Notes: generated from the letters alone by a model not told the origin. A stretch of DNA of 64,000 nucleotides from Caenorhabditis remanei (GCF_010183535.1 NC_071333.1:16800587-16864586); one strand, 5' to 3'. Positions 46,393 to 59,620 are shown, counted from the first letter of the stretch. Numbers and translations are program-made.

Positions 46393-48503
46393 GGCTATTT
46401 AGTTGGAAAAGCACTGAAAAAATATTATAGGGGATGTTGAAGGAAGAATCAAATAAGAAATAAAGAGAATCTAATAAAAAATTGCAAAGGCTTTCTTTGG
46501 TCCTCTAGAGTGAAGTTTCATTTCGTTTCCTCATGAAAAGCCCATAATTCTTATTCCATAGGGCACATGTTCCTATGGAAACTGAGAGAATGATTTTGAA
46601 GTCTCCGCCCAATTAGCTCGCTGCATCCACCTCCCTCCAGGAAAAGAACTGAAAAAAAAACCTTCTTCGAGGAAAGAATAAAGTTGGAGATGCGGATTAT
46701 GGGAAAATGGAGTCCTAAATGCTAAAGGATAATTGGTTTCGGTTACGACTTTTCTCTCCGCCATCAAAGGAATTTGCACAGATTTTATGGCTGGTTATTG
46801 AGAGTTCTTTATTTGTGTTGATTTTAGAAAAAAATCCACCAAAACACAAGAAAAAAGGAGGAAATGATAAAAATGACTTGGAGAACAATCAGACAATTTC
46901 GTAGAACGGAAAGAATCCAGCTCTGGGTTCAGGAGCAAAAATATGTACGAAATACATTTCTCCGATTATCTAACCTACGATCAAACAATATTTCAAAATT
47001 TTATGCAAGATTGTATCTTGATACGTTTCGTATAACTTGTGCTTTGATCCCTGGCAAAATTTATTTTTTCTCAAGATTGAACTGACCGGTTTTTAATATT
47101 TTACGTATTTCTGATAATAAGTGTCTGACAGTTATTGTCGGGTGAAATGAAGGGAAATGACAATCATGAAAATGCTCAAATTGTGGTGAAGATGGAGTAC
47201 ACGGAGTTTGAAGGAGTAGTATGCACGTTTCAGGTTGCACTGGGGAAATATTTCTGAAAAATAAACGGAACACTCATCAAAACGGTCTTGAAATGTCAAA
47301 ATTCTTTAGTTAGATATATTTTTTGTTATGATCACCACCGCCATGTCGGTATCATCAGGTTATGGTGTTTTCCGAGAAGTAAGACTTCTCTTATTAACCG
47401 GCATACCAGCTTCTTTTTCTGTCTTTCATTTTTCATTCGTTTGTTAGACACTGTCACTGAAATGAAGACTGCCGATTTCATATGGGCTATTTTTCTTTAC
47501 TATTTCAACGATTATAGACTCCAAACAGCGAGCGAAGACTTCCCATTATCTAGACAGTATATTCTTAATTTCCACTCGCTTCCTTGGTTTTTATGAGGCA
47601 TCTCTTTTTCGCGGAGGTGATAATGCTGATAACCTGTCAAAACTCTATTCACGTGAACTTGACACAGTTTTGAGACTGGTCCATATCGGGAGGTTTTTTT
47701 TTGAAAAAACGAACGAAAAAAGACTGCAATTAAAAACGGGAACTACTGATAATGCAGGGTTTTAATGGCCAGTAGTTTTAATTTTTAAAGAAACGGTGAA
47801 TTAATGGGAAATGATAATGAAAATTGATAAGGAGTAAGTTTATTCAGGGTGATTACAAGAAGAACATTCTTTCTTAAAAAATTCATTCTATTTTTTCAGA
47901 TCGATTTAGGAGGTACAACATGAAATACTTTTTCAAACAGAGAAAGCATTTTTCCTGACTTAAAATCTCAACTCTGTGCTCTCTGTTTAGTAGTTCAAAG
48001 TTCATCTCGTACCGTACCACCTCAAAAGGTACAAAAGTCTAAGTTCAAGTACGACCAACCCTAAAAAAACTCGTAAGCAGACAAATGTCTTCTTATCAAT
48101 GTACCATAAAGTCGTAACCGAGTCCAAATTCCAAAAACCCTAGATTTCCCCCTCTAAACACGTACGCATTCCGTGATTCTCAAATTGCCCATTTTTCACA
48201 CCTTCAATGATAGTCGCTTATCATAGTGTTTGTCATAACAGGCATGCCAATATCACCATCTTTGATCTGACCGCCTCGCCGGGACTCGAACCATGTGTAA
48301 GTATCGGTTGAGAAAAAAAAAGGGTTAGAGAAGCGGAAAGGAGGCGTGGAAACTCGTAAAATCCGCGCTATAAGTTTATCAGTACGATCATATTAATATG
48401 GTGGTGAACGAATGGAAATGAACATTTTTCGAGAACCATCGAAATTCTTTTCTGATTTAATTCCTTTCATTGTGTAAACTTTACTTATATTTCAGAATCA
48501 GAG
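46393..48503. other. Divergent intergenic region upstream of spin-3
   Basis: Contains the upstream regions of the small membrane protein (-) and spin-3 (+). A tRNA-like 3' fragment occurs at about 48263-48290. The TATTTCAG at 48488-48495, nine bases before the spin-3 ATG, is a likely trans-splice acceptor. No gene seen. Confidence 0.45.
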
Positions 48504-51125
48504 ATGGTGAACGAACGACGGGATTACATCAGTGTCGTGGTCCTTTTTGTTGTTAATCTCATCAACAATATTGATAGATACACAATCGCAGGTAGAGAAA
48601 ATTTAAGTGTAGATGTAATTCAAAACAATTGATTCAGGAGTGTTGCCTGATGTTCAAACATATTATAACATTGGTGACTCAATGGGCGGTATGATACAGA
48701 CCGTATTTTTGATCTCGTTTATGATTGGATCCCCAATTTGTGGATATCTTGGTGACAGGTAAGTTTTGGAAGAGACATAGAATACCAACTTTTCTCGTTT
48801 TAGGTTCAACCGGAAATATGTGATGCTAGTGGGAATGGTGATCTGGCTCATTTGTGTTTGTGTTTCAACAATGATCCCAGGACATGTAAGTTAAAAGGAA
48901 ATGTTGGAAATGATCATCTGAAATAAAAGGGATTATTTTCATGAAACTCAGTTTTTTCTGCTATAGTTTTACTGATTTGAAACTGCCAGGTCATTATTTT
49001 CCAGCTGCATCTGTTTCCTAATTAGTAATTATCCATTTTCACGAAAAATCCAAATTTTATTGGAAAATTTTTAAATTCAAAAACAACATTTCAGTTATTC
49101 TTTGATGAAACCGTTCAGTATCATGACCCTGAAACGTTACGTCGTGAAACATTTCCAAAAGTGGGAAGCTCTCAATGTTTGATCTTTTGAACAATTTTTA
49201 TTGAGCTATTCCATGTCTTGATAAAGTTTTAGACGCTTTTAAAAATTTCCATGCCCTGTTCCCACACGTAGATCTCCAACAGATTACTTAGAATATTTGC
49301 TATCATTCTACCTAAAATCTGTCATGGCAAAATATTCAAAATGCTTAATCAGCGGCAGACCAAAATGTTCTAATTCCGATCTTCTTGGTCACGTCAACAC
49401 AAACTTCCTTATTGGCGCTCTCTGCTCTCTTACCTGTAGTATTTCGCTGATAAAGAGGCTCCCCAATTTTCACACCTTTTTCTAACTTTATTGTCACCGG
49501 GGGTGTTTGATAAAAAATAGAATCAAAGGCTTGCCGACAGAAAGAGTTGAAGCTAGAAATAAAAAATAAGTGTACCTATGTTCAAAGAACATCGAGGACA
49601 AAATTCTTCTTTCAGCTTTTCCCGGTATTTCTTGTATTCCGATCTTTGGTTGGAATTGGGGAGGCAAGTTATGTGAACATCTGCCCGACGATGATTAGTG
49701 ACATGTTCACTTCGGATAAACGGACTCGAGTGTACATGCTTTTTTACTTGGCTGTACCGGTTGGAAGGTTGGTCGAAAATTAATTGAACCAATTACCTGA
49801 ACAATTTCCTGATTTTCCAGTGGTCTTGGTTACATCATCAGTTCTAACGTTGCCGAAGCCACCGGATCATGGCAATGGGGAGTACGAGTCACCGGAGCAG
49901 CAGGTGTCATTGCTCTTCTTGCTCTGATTTTTTTGGTTTATGAGCCGGAACGTGGTGCAGCAGATAAGCTAGAAGGAAAAACGGCTGTTAGGCAGACAAC
50001 ATCTTACTTGAAAGATTTGAAAATTTTGTTGAGATGGTTTGTAGAGAAACAGTATGAAAACTATAAATTGACAACTCAATAATTTCAGCCCAACATATGT
50101 TGTCACCACTGTGGCCTATACGGCCCTAATTTTTGTGAGTGGAACTCTAACATGGTGGATGCCAACTATTATCGAGTATTCTGCAGCTTGGACTAGAGGA
50201 TATACAAGTATTAAAAAGCTCCCGGACGATTTTAAAACTCAGTGAGTAGCCCTAAAATCATAAAACTCAAGAAGCTAAACATTTCAAATTTCATCCAGAA
50301 CTAACATCATATTCGGTCTTCTTACAACCGCTTGCGGTATTGTTGGAGTTTTAATCGGAAACTTGATTGCACAATGTTTCTTATATGGTTGGCTTGGTGC
50401 ATGGAGTAAGACCAAACGTGCTCATTCGATTGGTGCTGGTTGTGGAGCTCTTCTTGCAACACCGTGTCTATTTGTGTTGTTCACTTGTGGTCATAGTAGT
50501 GAAATACTGACATGGGTGTTGGTTGGACTTTCTATTACTGGACTTTGTTTCAACTGGAGTTTGAATGTAGAAGTTTTTAATGTAGGTTTCAAAAAAACTT
50601 GGTTTATAATACTTATGGAAAATTTATGTTTCAGCAAGTTGTTGCACCTGAAAGAAGGAGTACTGCATTTTCATATGTGACAATGATCTCTCACATGTTT
50701 GGAGATGCATCTGGACCATATATTATTGGAGCGGTGAGTAAGCAGACAATCTATCTCTAATTCATTTGAACTTCAGATTTCCGATGATATCAAATCTAGC
50801 CATGTGGATTCTCCGGAATGGGATTATAAGTCTTTGGCTTATGCTTCCATGGTGGCTCCTTGTATGATGACCCTTTCTACGATACTTTATTTCACAGCTG
50901 CACTGCTTTTCCAACGAGATGCAGATAAGTTGGAGAGGGAAATGAGTGCGTTTTTGACACCTTTTCTGACTGATCTATTTCATAATCGTCTTCAACACTT
51001 CCGATAGTGCACTTTTCTTAATACTGTATTTTGTTTCAGAAAGCAAGGAAAATGATGATAAAGAAACGGTGTATTCAATCGACATCTGGGGTGAAGATAC
51101 TCTCAACCAGACGTCGAAATTCTGA
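48504..51125 (+). CDS. spin-3: Spinster-type major facilitator transporter (SPIN-3)
   Basis: Ten exons, 482 aa: 48504-48591, 48638-48758, 48804-48885, 49616-49767, 49821-50036, 50089-50241, 50299-50581, 50635-50733, 50777-50945 and 51040-51125. About 12 helices are predicted. Spinster/MFS signatures are NLINNIDRYTIAGVLPDVQ in helix 1, GYLGDRFNRKYVML in loop 2-3, and FRSLVGIGEASYVNICPTMISD in helices 4-5. The C-terminus is acidic. Spinster proteins are lysosomal or late-endosomal carriers for lysolipids, sugars or sphingosine-1-phosphate. I recall C. elegans spin-3 as F09A5.1 on X, next to the F09A5.2 kinase, and the same neighbour follows here. Intron 3 is unusually long (730 bases). Another spin paralogue is possible; synteny decides for spin-3. 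Confidence 0.85.
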
Positions 51126-52305
51126 TAACTCAAAATCTTCTAAAATATTACGATCTTTATTTTTTGTTTCTTCCTCTTATACTATACTTCCTGTCCCTCG
51201 TTCAAGTGTCATTCTGTTGTTTTTCGTTTAAATCTGCAACTTTGATGCATTCATCGCCGTATTTTCTTGTCTACTACACTTTTTCTGTATTCTTCAATTC
51301 ATTCCGGTCATTTTGTCGGTTGCAATTAAACGATTATGTTTTGAAAATCTTCTAGGCACACATAGTGACACAAAAGTCAGGAGATTTCATCATTCTTCCA
51401 TTTGTGTCCTCCACAAAGTTCGTTTTCATTCCTCTTTTTTTCTGATTTTTTTCTAGATTTGTTCCATTTTTTTTTCAAAATTTGTAGTTGTCATCTTGTC
51501 AATTTTTAAAAAAGAAAAGAGATATATACTGAAAAGCTGAACACTTAAATGAAGGCTGCCAAAGTCTCAAAAGTTTTAGAAAGCTTGAGTTCAAAATTAT
51601 AGATATGTAAGAATGTTTTATGTATCAGCCTCTATTTTTCCAGGACAAGAATATTTCGAGTTTTCTTCTTTTCTTTTCTTTGAAAAGAAAACAGATGAAA
51701 AAATGGTAGCTGTGAAAAAATCTTTTTTTTTCATGAAAACTCTTGAAACACAGCACCGGCCAGAATTATATCCCGTGTTTTTTTTCAGTAAAAAAGGCCA
51801 GACTTTGAGAGTGATCATGGTAAAATTAGCTTTCCCTCATCATAACTTTTCAGGGATCGAATAGTGCGATTTTTGAGCGGTACATTTAAATTTGATGTAA
51901 CTCTCTAGGAAGTGCCCGTACAGAAAAGTTGCCAACTGCAAAAACGAAGCTCTGTTTTTAATCTGTTCGATCCAAATTTTATTTGTAAGTAAAACTGCTT
52001 TACTATGACACACTCTCAAAATTGGAAATGTTCAACTAAAAAAAGCAAAATATGCGACAATTTGGGCTGGTACTGTAACTCGTGCCTCATTTCATAATAA
52101 ATTTAGTCTTCTAAGTTTTCATCCAGAATGTTCTCCTGTAAACACCACCCTGTTTTTGTCATTTTTCAATTTAAACACTACTTACAATTAATCCGTAACC
52201 ATCCTTTTTCACTTCTCTTTTTAAGGTCACATTTTAATCATAAACCTTCCCCCTCTGTGAAACCTCAAAAGAAATGAAAAATTGAAGGTTTCGCCTTTCC
52301 TCGTC
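51126..52305. other. Intergenic region with repeat
   Basis: Contains the spin-3 3' UTR, a palindromic repeat at about 51795-52080, and the sequence upstream of the receptor kinase. No exon seen. Confidence 0.5.
51795..52080. repeat. Palindromic repeat, same family as 61.3 kb
   Basis: GACTTTGAGAGTGATCATGG at 51800 is mirrored by CTATGACACACTCTCAAAAT near 52010. A GAGCGGTAC motif at 51879 and GGTACTGTA near 52070 resemble the ends of the element in DUF229 gene A. The pairing is imperfect. Confidence 0.5.
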
Positions 52306-55300
52306 ATGCACCATCCCAAGGAAACGCTTCTTATCGATTCAACTAATCCTCCTTACTCCCACCTCATCAAGTACCGTTATGATAACCCAACACGTGAACA
52401 GTCTCCGCCGACCTCACTTTTTGCCGACAAGAAAAGAGTGATGAAAATCCTGGGTGGATTTTCAATTATTCTGGTTTTGGTTTTCTTGGTTGCCGGAAGT
52501 CATGGACAGGTGGGCAATTAAAAACATATGGTAAGAAAAATAAAACTTTGATTTTCAGTCTCGAGTATCGATAAGAGATTCGCTGGAAAATGAAAAAGTA
52601 AGTATTTCAGTTTTTTGCTTGATGTTTGAAAAGGAAACTGTAAATATTTTTTGTTTTCAGGATTATGCAACAGTAATTTCTCAGTCATCAACACCATTGG
52701 TAAGTTAACTCAATTTTTTTTAATATGAAAAGTTTTTTTGTTTTCAGACCTCCACGACGCTCAAAACCGTAAGTTGTTATTGACTAACTTTGAATCGAAA
52801 AAAAATTTGCTCGTTTTCTTCGAAACATGTTTTTCAAAATTTTCGGATTTTTGAAAAAGTAAAAACTGGTATATAGTTCAAATTATTTTATCAAAACACA
52901 TAACCTTTGAACGCTACAATGTGAACTACATATCAATCGAATTAAAATTTTACTTAATCAGCAAAAGTGATGGAAATTGATGAAACTAAACATGTTTCAT
53001 AACGGGTTTTGATTTAATGCAGTCAAGTCGGAGTCTTTCTTTGAGCTTGTTCAATTTTGTTATTGCAGGTTGGTAAAGGATGCGTGTTGAATGCTGCTGC
53101 ATCCCCAGCAAATCGAAGGAAATTCAGTGGTAACATATCTGACGCTTGTTTAGGTATTGTTTTCTTTTCCATTATCATTACAATAGATAAAGTTAGAATT
53201 GTCATCAATGACATCATTTCCAGAAAACTTTCTGCATACTGAACTGCAATCATCTTTCGTTTCTCTAGTCATTTTCACTTTGTTGAAAAAGAGAAAAAGG
53301 AAAAAAGTCAATGATGACATTTTGTTTGGCGCGAAAATCTTACGATAATCCGATCAGGTGTGCAGTGCACTGCGTCGTCGAGAATTGTTCTTTTTGCCTC
53401 CTTTACTGATGTTAGATTCACTTACTGAAAACATTAATTTCCAGCAGGAGTAAAATCTAACGAATGTAAAACATGGAGGATGACAAATGCTATAATTCTG
53501 AAAAATAAGACAACTATGGAAGACAACTGCAGAAGCATTCAGAGATTCATAGACGGGGTGAGTGTATTTCCATTCTTGTTTGGAATATGTCATTGAGAGA
53601 TTTCAGACCACATCTTCATGCAGTGCGAAAAGTCTCATACAGTATTTATATCCTGGCGGAGATTCTTTAAACGAATGCAATTTCATTTATCCCGTATGTC
53701 TAAAAAAACAGAAACCTCTAGTGTAACCAAACTGCTTCAGTTCAATTCGGTCGCATTAAAACGAGCCATCTCATACTTCAATCACTCTAAAACGTTAGTC
53801 CGCTTTAGTGATCAGGATAATCCGGGTGATGGAATGTTTAAACTTTTGGATCAAGTGGTAAGTAACACAAAAATGAAGTTAATTTATGGTTTGATTTCAG
53901 AGTAAATGCGTTAGTAAGAACCCTATAAAAAATGATGGCGCTATTCTGAATATTTTCACTGATTTAACTTATGGCGACCTCTGTGAAAGTAATCTTTTTA
54001 TGACGTCATTCTTTGATCTACTGCTCAATTTTGTCGATTCACAGTATATTGTCAAGTTCTATTTTGTTGATCAGTATTTACAAGATCAGAAAAGTGAGTT
54101 GCCTCAAAAATGTAATAATTTGTTTTTTTCCGTTTCTAAACTATTTTTTCCAGATCACCTCGAAAATATATTAAGTGGGTGCAATTATATGAATCCAAGA
54201 TCCTTCTGTGAAATTGTCGATAGAAGCAAAGAAGATGATCTTGATGAATTTGAGATATGCCTGGCGGACAACGCGTCAGATGATAAACCAAGTCAATTTG
54301 ATTGGCGTAAGTTTGACCAATGTCAAAAATGTAATGTATTTCCTAAATTACAGAACTTCTCTTAATTATTGGAATCCCATGTGTCAGTCTGACAATTTGT
54401 TGTATTGCATTCTTCGTATGCTGCCTAAAATGTGCAAAACTAAAAATGGCTATGATGAGGATGAACGTTTTCTCAAACGATAATCACAACCCGCAAACCT
54501 TTGAACTTAGAAAGAAATGGCTTGGTAAACGGAAACAGTTTAAAGATATGGAGATGGGTAGTTGCAAAGATTTGTGGGTTTAAAATTTGGCGGTTCTCAT
54601 TATTATAGGTCAAACTTTTAGGGACAAGCCAGCAGCATGGTCTCATTTTGCGTCCGCCAACAACTATATGGATATACAAGCACTTGCGGATGCCAATAAG
54701 TAAGTTTTTCTTCCAAGTTTATCAATTAATCAAAGTTATTTACAGAAAAGATATCTGGGAGATCGACACCAAAAACTTGCTGGTCCAAGAAGACCACCTA
54801 CTTGGAAACGGTGCATTTGCAAACGTATTCAAGGGAATTGTGAAAGGAAAAATTCCTCTTCTTGTAGTCAATAATAGTCTGAATATGACAGTGGAGTCTG
54901 AAAACAACGGCCATTATGAAGCAGCTGTGAAAAAACTTCCAGCTCACGCAGATGAACAAAACCATCTGGATTTCTTCCATGAAATTGATTTTATGAAACG
55001 CCTTGGACACCATCCTCATGTTATTAGTATGCTCGGTTGTGTTTCAAATCCATATGAGCCTTTGATTATTGTGGAGTACTGCTCACGAGGAGATTTGCTG
55101 AAGTTTTTGAGAAGGCATAAGGAATATGTGCTCATGGTATGTCTGACTGCATTTGAATTCCAGATTTATTTATTTATTATGTTACAGAACAAAACTGATG
55201 ACTGTCCAGTGGAAGCTGACATGTGTCTTCGCATCAAAGATTTGGTGTCTATCGCTTGGCAAGTGGCTGATGGAATGTCATATTTGGCGTCTAAAAACTT

Positions 55301-55948
55301 TATTCATCGAGACCTGGCAGCTCGTAACATTCTGCTCACAAAAAGTCTCACTGCCAAGGTATTCCACTTTTTCCAATAACTTTTTCACTATTCGGATGTT
55401 TCCAGATCAGTGACTTTGGACTATGCAGGTACATGGATTCAGCATTATACACTGCTAAAGGAGGGCGTCTTCCAATTAAATGGATGTCTGTTGAAGCATT
55501 GAAACTGTACGAATTCTCTGCAAAAAGTGACGTCTGGTCGTTCGGAGTATTACTTTTTGAGATTTTCTCAATGGGTGATGTACCGTATCCAACGGTACAA
55601 CAGGTTGATATGCTGGAACATTTGCTAGCGGGAGGAAGATTGCCACAACCAATAAAGTGTCCAAATGAGATGTAAGATTTAAGGATGTCTTGATAAGTCA
55701 TACTAATATTTTTTTGCAGATTCAACATTATGAGAAAATGCTGGGCTGAGAAACCAGAGGACCGGCCAGAATTCAATGAGATCCGCGGAGAGGTTACTGT
55801 AATGTTAAACTTGGATGACGAAAGTTATGGGTACCTGAGTGTGCAGTCAGAAGATGGAGGGCTCCCCAAATATACATCTCTTACGATGCAAGATTCGAAG
55901 GTACAGTTCGTAGATGAGGAAGATGAACTTTTTGAAACAGAAGAATGA
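52306..55948 (+). CDS. Nematode-type receptor tyrosine kinase
   Basis: Sixteen exons, 800 aa: 52306-52509, 52559-52597, 52661-52699, 52748-52768, 53069-53153, 53445-53557, 53607-53693, 53741-53857, 53901-54093, 54154-54306, 54354-54557, 54609-54699, 54746-55136, 55188-55358, 55406-55671 and 55720-55948. A hydrophobic N-terminal segment is followed by a Cys-containing ectodomain unlike any I know, and a membrane helix (LLLIIGIPCVSLTICCIAFF). The kinase is complete: LLGNGAFANVFKG loop, Lys in EAAVKKL, HRDLAARN catalytic loop, SDFGLC, KWMSVEAL, SDVWSFGVLLFEIFSMG. The tail is acidic with Tyr residues. A start at 52441 would give a classical signal peptide; the ATG at 52306 adds 45 residues. Three consecutive exons code for only 13, 13 and 7 residues. 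Position beside spin-3 matches C. elegans F09A5.2. Confidence 0.88.
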
Positions 55949-56157
55949 TAGAATCTATTTTTGAACTTTTTATGTCACAAATTTCCGGAATAGAATAAAC
56001 GTGTCGATTTTCAACACTTTTGATGTAAACCAAAAGTATATAAAAAGCAAGAACAATGTAGTATAAGTTTTTTAATGTAACATAAAATATACGATGTTAC
56101 GAAATAGTAATTCTGATTAGAGGTTAACATCGAGTGTAGAAAATTGAAAAATATTAT

Positions 56158-56418
56158 ATGAATAGTTTACAGGAAACAGTTCCATGCTCCAGTGCAGGTG
56201 GCTCCCAGGAATTGGATGAGGATGGTGACTATGATAGTGGATCAGATACACATTCTCAAAGTACATGTGCTCAATTGGACCGAGCTCTTGGTGAGCGATA
56301 CGGTGAAGAGCAGGGACAAGAAATTAAACAAATTATTTGTGAAATTACTTCGAAATCTATAAAAAAGCCACGTCAGTCGTCGACTGGAACCAGAAATAGT
56401 AGTACGCATCGTTCATAA
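56158..56418 (+). CDS. Small acidic/Ser-rich protein, unrecognised
   Basis: An 86-residue ORF without introns. It is acidic and repeat-like at the start (GGSQELDEDGDYDSGSDTHS), with a likely helix in the middle (LDRALGERYGEEQGQEIKQI). It ends in a basic Ser/Thr tail (KKPRQSSTGTRNSSTHRS). It begins about 210 bases after the receptor kinase stop on the same strand, close enough for an operon or trans-spliced downstream gene. It could equally be a separate exon. TTTACAG at 56166-56172 could be an acceptor within it, in which case translation might begin elsewhere. No family recognised. Confidence 0.5.
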   Translation: MNSLQETVPCSSAGGSQELDEDGDYDSGSDTHSQSTCAQLDRALGERYGEEQGQEIKQIICEITSKSIKKPRQSSTGTRNSSTHRS

Positions 56419-56761
56419 TCATTTTTACTATTTTTCGTATTTTTTCCCTTCCCCAACCATCAATCTTACTGTAGTTCTACCGATCTCTTCCACCTTTCCC
56501 GTACACATTGTCACCCACCTTTGCATTGTTTTTATTCTTATTTTTACATATGTCACTCTATCGTACACAACAAGCTTACATACATTCCAACATGATGCGT
56601 CATTTTCCAACAACCCTGGGTTCTGGTCCAAATATGTTTCTTTTTTCTCTATTGAATAAAATAGTTGTGCAGTATACATATGATTCAGATGATTCATCCT
56701 ATTGTACAAAACATGCAGACCGGAACAAAAAGCCGGAAATTCATTTTTGAGACATTCAAAC
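56419..56761. other. Intergenic, no feature seen
   Basis: A/T- and C/T-rich spacer between the small acidic ORF and the transthyretin-like gene. No exon or structure seen. Confidence 0.45.
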
Positions 56762-57324
56762 ATGTATTTGATACTTCTTTTTTTACTGCTGGTTTCTTAT
56801 GGAGCCACGGAAACTACTAGGGTCCGAGCATCCGTCCATTGTGGGTTTCTCAAAAAAGAAGGTCTACCAATTGTTTCATTGATGGAGGAGGATTTCTCAA
56901 GTGGTAATGAATAGTTTATCTTTAGTGCAACAATATAATATATTCCAGTTCCAATTCTCAATTGGTTTGATTCTGACGACCTTTTGGATGAGACCACAGT
57001 GGATTATGGAGAGCACTTCACATTGGACGGCAGCGAGGTAGAGATGTTCAGTACGGAACCATATCTTCGTATACGACACAAATGCTTTGTAAGTGCCATC
57101 TTGAGACTATAGAACTCCCTTAGCTCACTTGGGCGCTGAGTGCCTGAGAAATTGAAAACAGATGGGTTCTGGTCCCTTAATGAATTTAATTGCAGACAAT
57201 GGAAAGAGAGGACTTTGTAGATTTGGCAAATTTCGTTGAAGACCCCATGGGAATTATTCATGTCGGACATATTGTTTTAACTCATCAAGGATACAAAATT
57301 AATCCCATGCAACTTCAAGCTTAA
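56762..57324 (+). CDS. Transthyretin-like (TTR/DUF290) secreted protein
   Basis: Three exons, 136 aa: 56762-56903, 56949-57088 and 57196-57324. A signal peptide (MYLILLFLLLVSYGATET) is followed by the TTR-like sandwich. Family hallmarks are present though divergent: VRASVHCGF for the usual GxLxC first strand, DSDDLLDETTVDYGEHFTL for DDLLDxGxTDxxGxF, LDGSEVEMFSTEPYLRIRHKC for the GxExE...PYLxIxHxC strand, and HVGHIVL near the end. These proteins are abundant, secreted and nematode-specific in expansion; one C. elegans member bridges dying cells to the phagocyte receptor CED-1, but most have no known ligand. The loop after the first strand is enlarged compared with typical members. All junctions hold frame. 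Confidence 0.85.
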
Positions 57325-59620
57325 TAACTTTATATATGGCCCCTGGTATATGTTGCATTATGTTATGTTGTACATGATGTACTTTCTTATCTTGAATTTT
57401 CTTATCTAAAATGTATCTTCCATTGTCTCCAGCAAAACTTTGATGTGCACAATTAATATGAATCATACAACATAGAAAATTTGCTGAGTTTTTCTTCTAA
57501 GTTAAGCCAATGAGCATTACAAACATAATGATCGACAAGTGCTCATTCTCAAATATTTGTTACTTCACGGTCCGTTGCTCATAAGCCAAACTGATTGCAT
57601 AGAAAGTTCGCCTCCTTGAACCGGAGGTCATTCTTATGTCGGTAATTCGTGAGTCACCTGACACGAGTCGCCGGAGGAAAAGAAGAGAGAAAAAGAAGAA
57701 AGATGGCAGTGTCCGATAATTTACAATGTATGTTTGTATGGAATCTGTGTGACCGGCGTACCGTCAACCCCGATGCCGCCTGATTTGTATCTATGCGCTA
57801 TCGAAAGTCTCGATCAGTTTTCCTCTTCTTCCACACCGTTTTCATCGTTTGTTGATGTCTGAGGTATGACGTGGAACTGCAAAGATAACAGAGAGCGTTA
57901 GACATAGCAACCCTAAAAAGGGACAATTTCCTTAAGGACGTTTTGCAGGAACAGGATTTTGATTCACAGTCGGAAATGATGAAAAAACTTGGGATGAATG
58001 ATTTGATCTGTCAGACAAGCTAGCTAACTATCTACCTATCTCTTTTTTTCAGATTACCCAACCTGATCAAAACACACTGAACCTTTCTGATATGTGATAT
58101 ATCAATCTCTCACCACAAAAGTTTTGGGCCAAACCACTCGAACTTTGATCAATTATCTATCCCTTCCAAACCGTTTTATGTACTCAGAGCTCCCTTAGTG
58201 TTCACTTTGTTATTTTTTCAATTAGCGGCTTCTATCTCTTTCTCTCTCTTAGTACTCGGCTCATCTGGTGTAGTGTTCCATTCATCCGAACCATTTCTAT
58301 AGAAGCATGATGTGCATTTCCTTCATCCATCTGCTCCATTCTGCTATACGAGTCGCTTAGCCGGTCGGATATGCTTGGAACTAAGAGGACAAACGAGTAA
58401 GGAAGGAGGAGCCCTTCTGCTTACTGCCAAATCGACTCCACCATTTGTGAATTGAAAATGCATGCGGGAAAAGGAAAACGAAAAGGAAAACGAAAACGGG
58501 TTTTGGGACGAGAGTGGATTGCAAGTATATGTATATGCAAATGCGTTTTAGTTACTCACTTGTCTGAGCGGCTCGGAATTCATTACGGCTACTACAAACC
58601 TACCAATATCGCTTCAGACTGATTCTGGATTAGCGGAGTGTGTACGCCTTTCTATCATTCCCTGAAATAGATGTGGGCAGACGACCTTTTAAAAGGGTTT
58701 TAAAAATCCTAAAGGTTCTGTCTGATGCCATTTTGATGGTTTTGTAAATCTGGAAACCTTTTGGAAAGGTTCAGTTGTACTTATATGAAAGTACGAAGGT
58801 ATTGCTATTTGGAAGGTATTTCGTAAGCCAAAAATAATTTCATCACAAGGGAACATTTTGCACTATCCGATGATTCATTGAAATGTTGTGGTGGTGTTCT
58901 CGACGCAATTCCATTACTCTTGCTTTGAGATTTTTAGGTATTCGGATGTTAGGATTTTCAGTTTTTCAGTTTTCAGATTTCCATCTTTACCCTCCTCCTG
59001 CTTCCCGCCATTCTATCTATTTTCATCTGAACAAATAAAATCGTTTTGTTTCAACTCATTCTCCAACACAACCCGAAACTCTTTATACATACCGGCAACA
59101 CTTTTAATCGTGCTGCTTTCCATCGACACCCGCCTAACCGTCGCCGCCTGTTCTGTTTGCTTTTCCCTTGTGTCGCACTTTTCTTTTGGCCTATCGAAAA
59201 GAAAAGTGTGTGTGTGTCCCCTTCCCCCCGGTGTCTACTGCTCTTCTTCTCGTTTTCTCGGGTTTTTCCACCAACTAGTCCCCCTTCCCGTCCGTCGTTG
59301 TCCCCGCCGGTCCGTAGTACCCGTGGCTCATTGGAAGGGTGATGGTGGTGTGGTCGATGTTAGCTGTAAACACACGGAGGCTGTCCGTCCCTTCCTCTCC
59401 TTCTCTCCGCTTCGTTCGTTTGCAGTGTCTTTTCCCCGTTCGCGCTGCTTCTTGTCACCCCGCGTGTCCTGTCGAACGTCGCCTCGCCTTTTTTTCTGCC
59501 GCTCTCCACTCTTGGCGTACTATTTCCTTTCGTCTGTCGCCCTGTGAGTGTCAAAAAAGTTTGGCAAGTTGCCAAGTGTGCCCTCTTGGGAGGAATCAAA
59601 GAAGCCATGGTGGTAACAGT
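57325..59620. other. Intergenic, downstream of the microRNA cluster
   Basis: A/T-rich up to about 59000, then G/C- and C/T-rich. It contains the probable end of the microRNA primary transcript (minus strand) and the TTR 3' UTR. A 220-codon open frame at 58888-59547 is C/T-rich low-complexity sequence and is not credible as protein. No other gene seen. Confidence 0.5.

Noticed and set aside
48263..48290. tRNA-like T-arm on the minus strand (GGTTCGAGTCCCGGCGAGGCGG)
   Set aside because: Only the 3' part resembles a tRNA. The T stem does not pair and no D arm or anticodon stem is present, so it is at most a relic.
58888..59547. 220-codon open frame, plus strand
   Set aside because: It is C/T-rich low-complexity sequence giving runs of Phe/Ser/Leu/Pro, next to the microRNA cluster. 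It is an effect of composition, not a gene.
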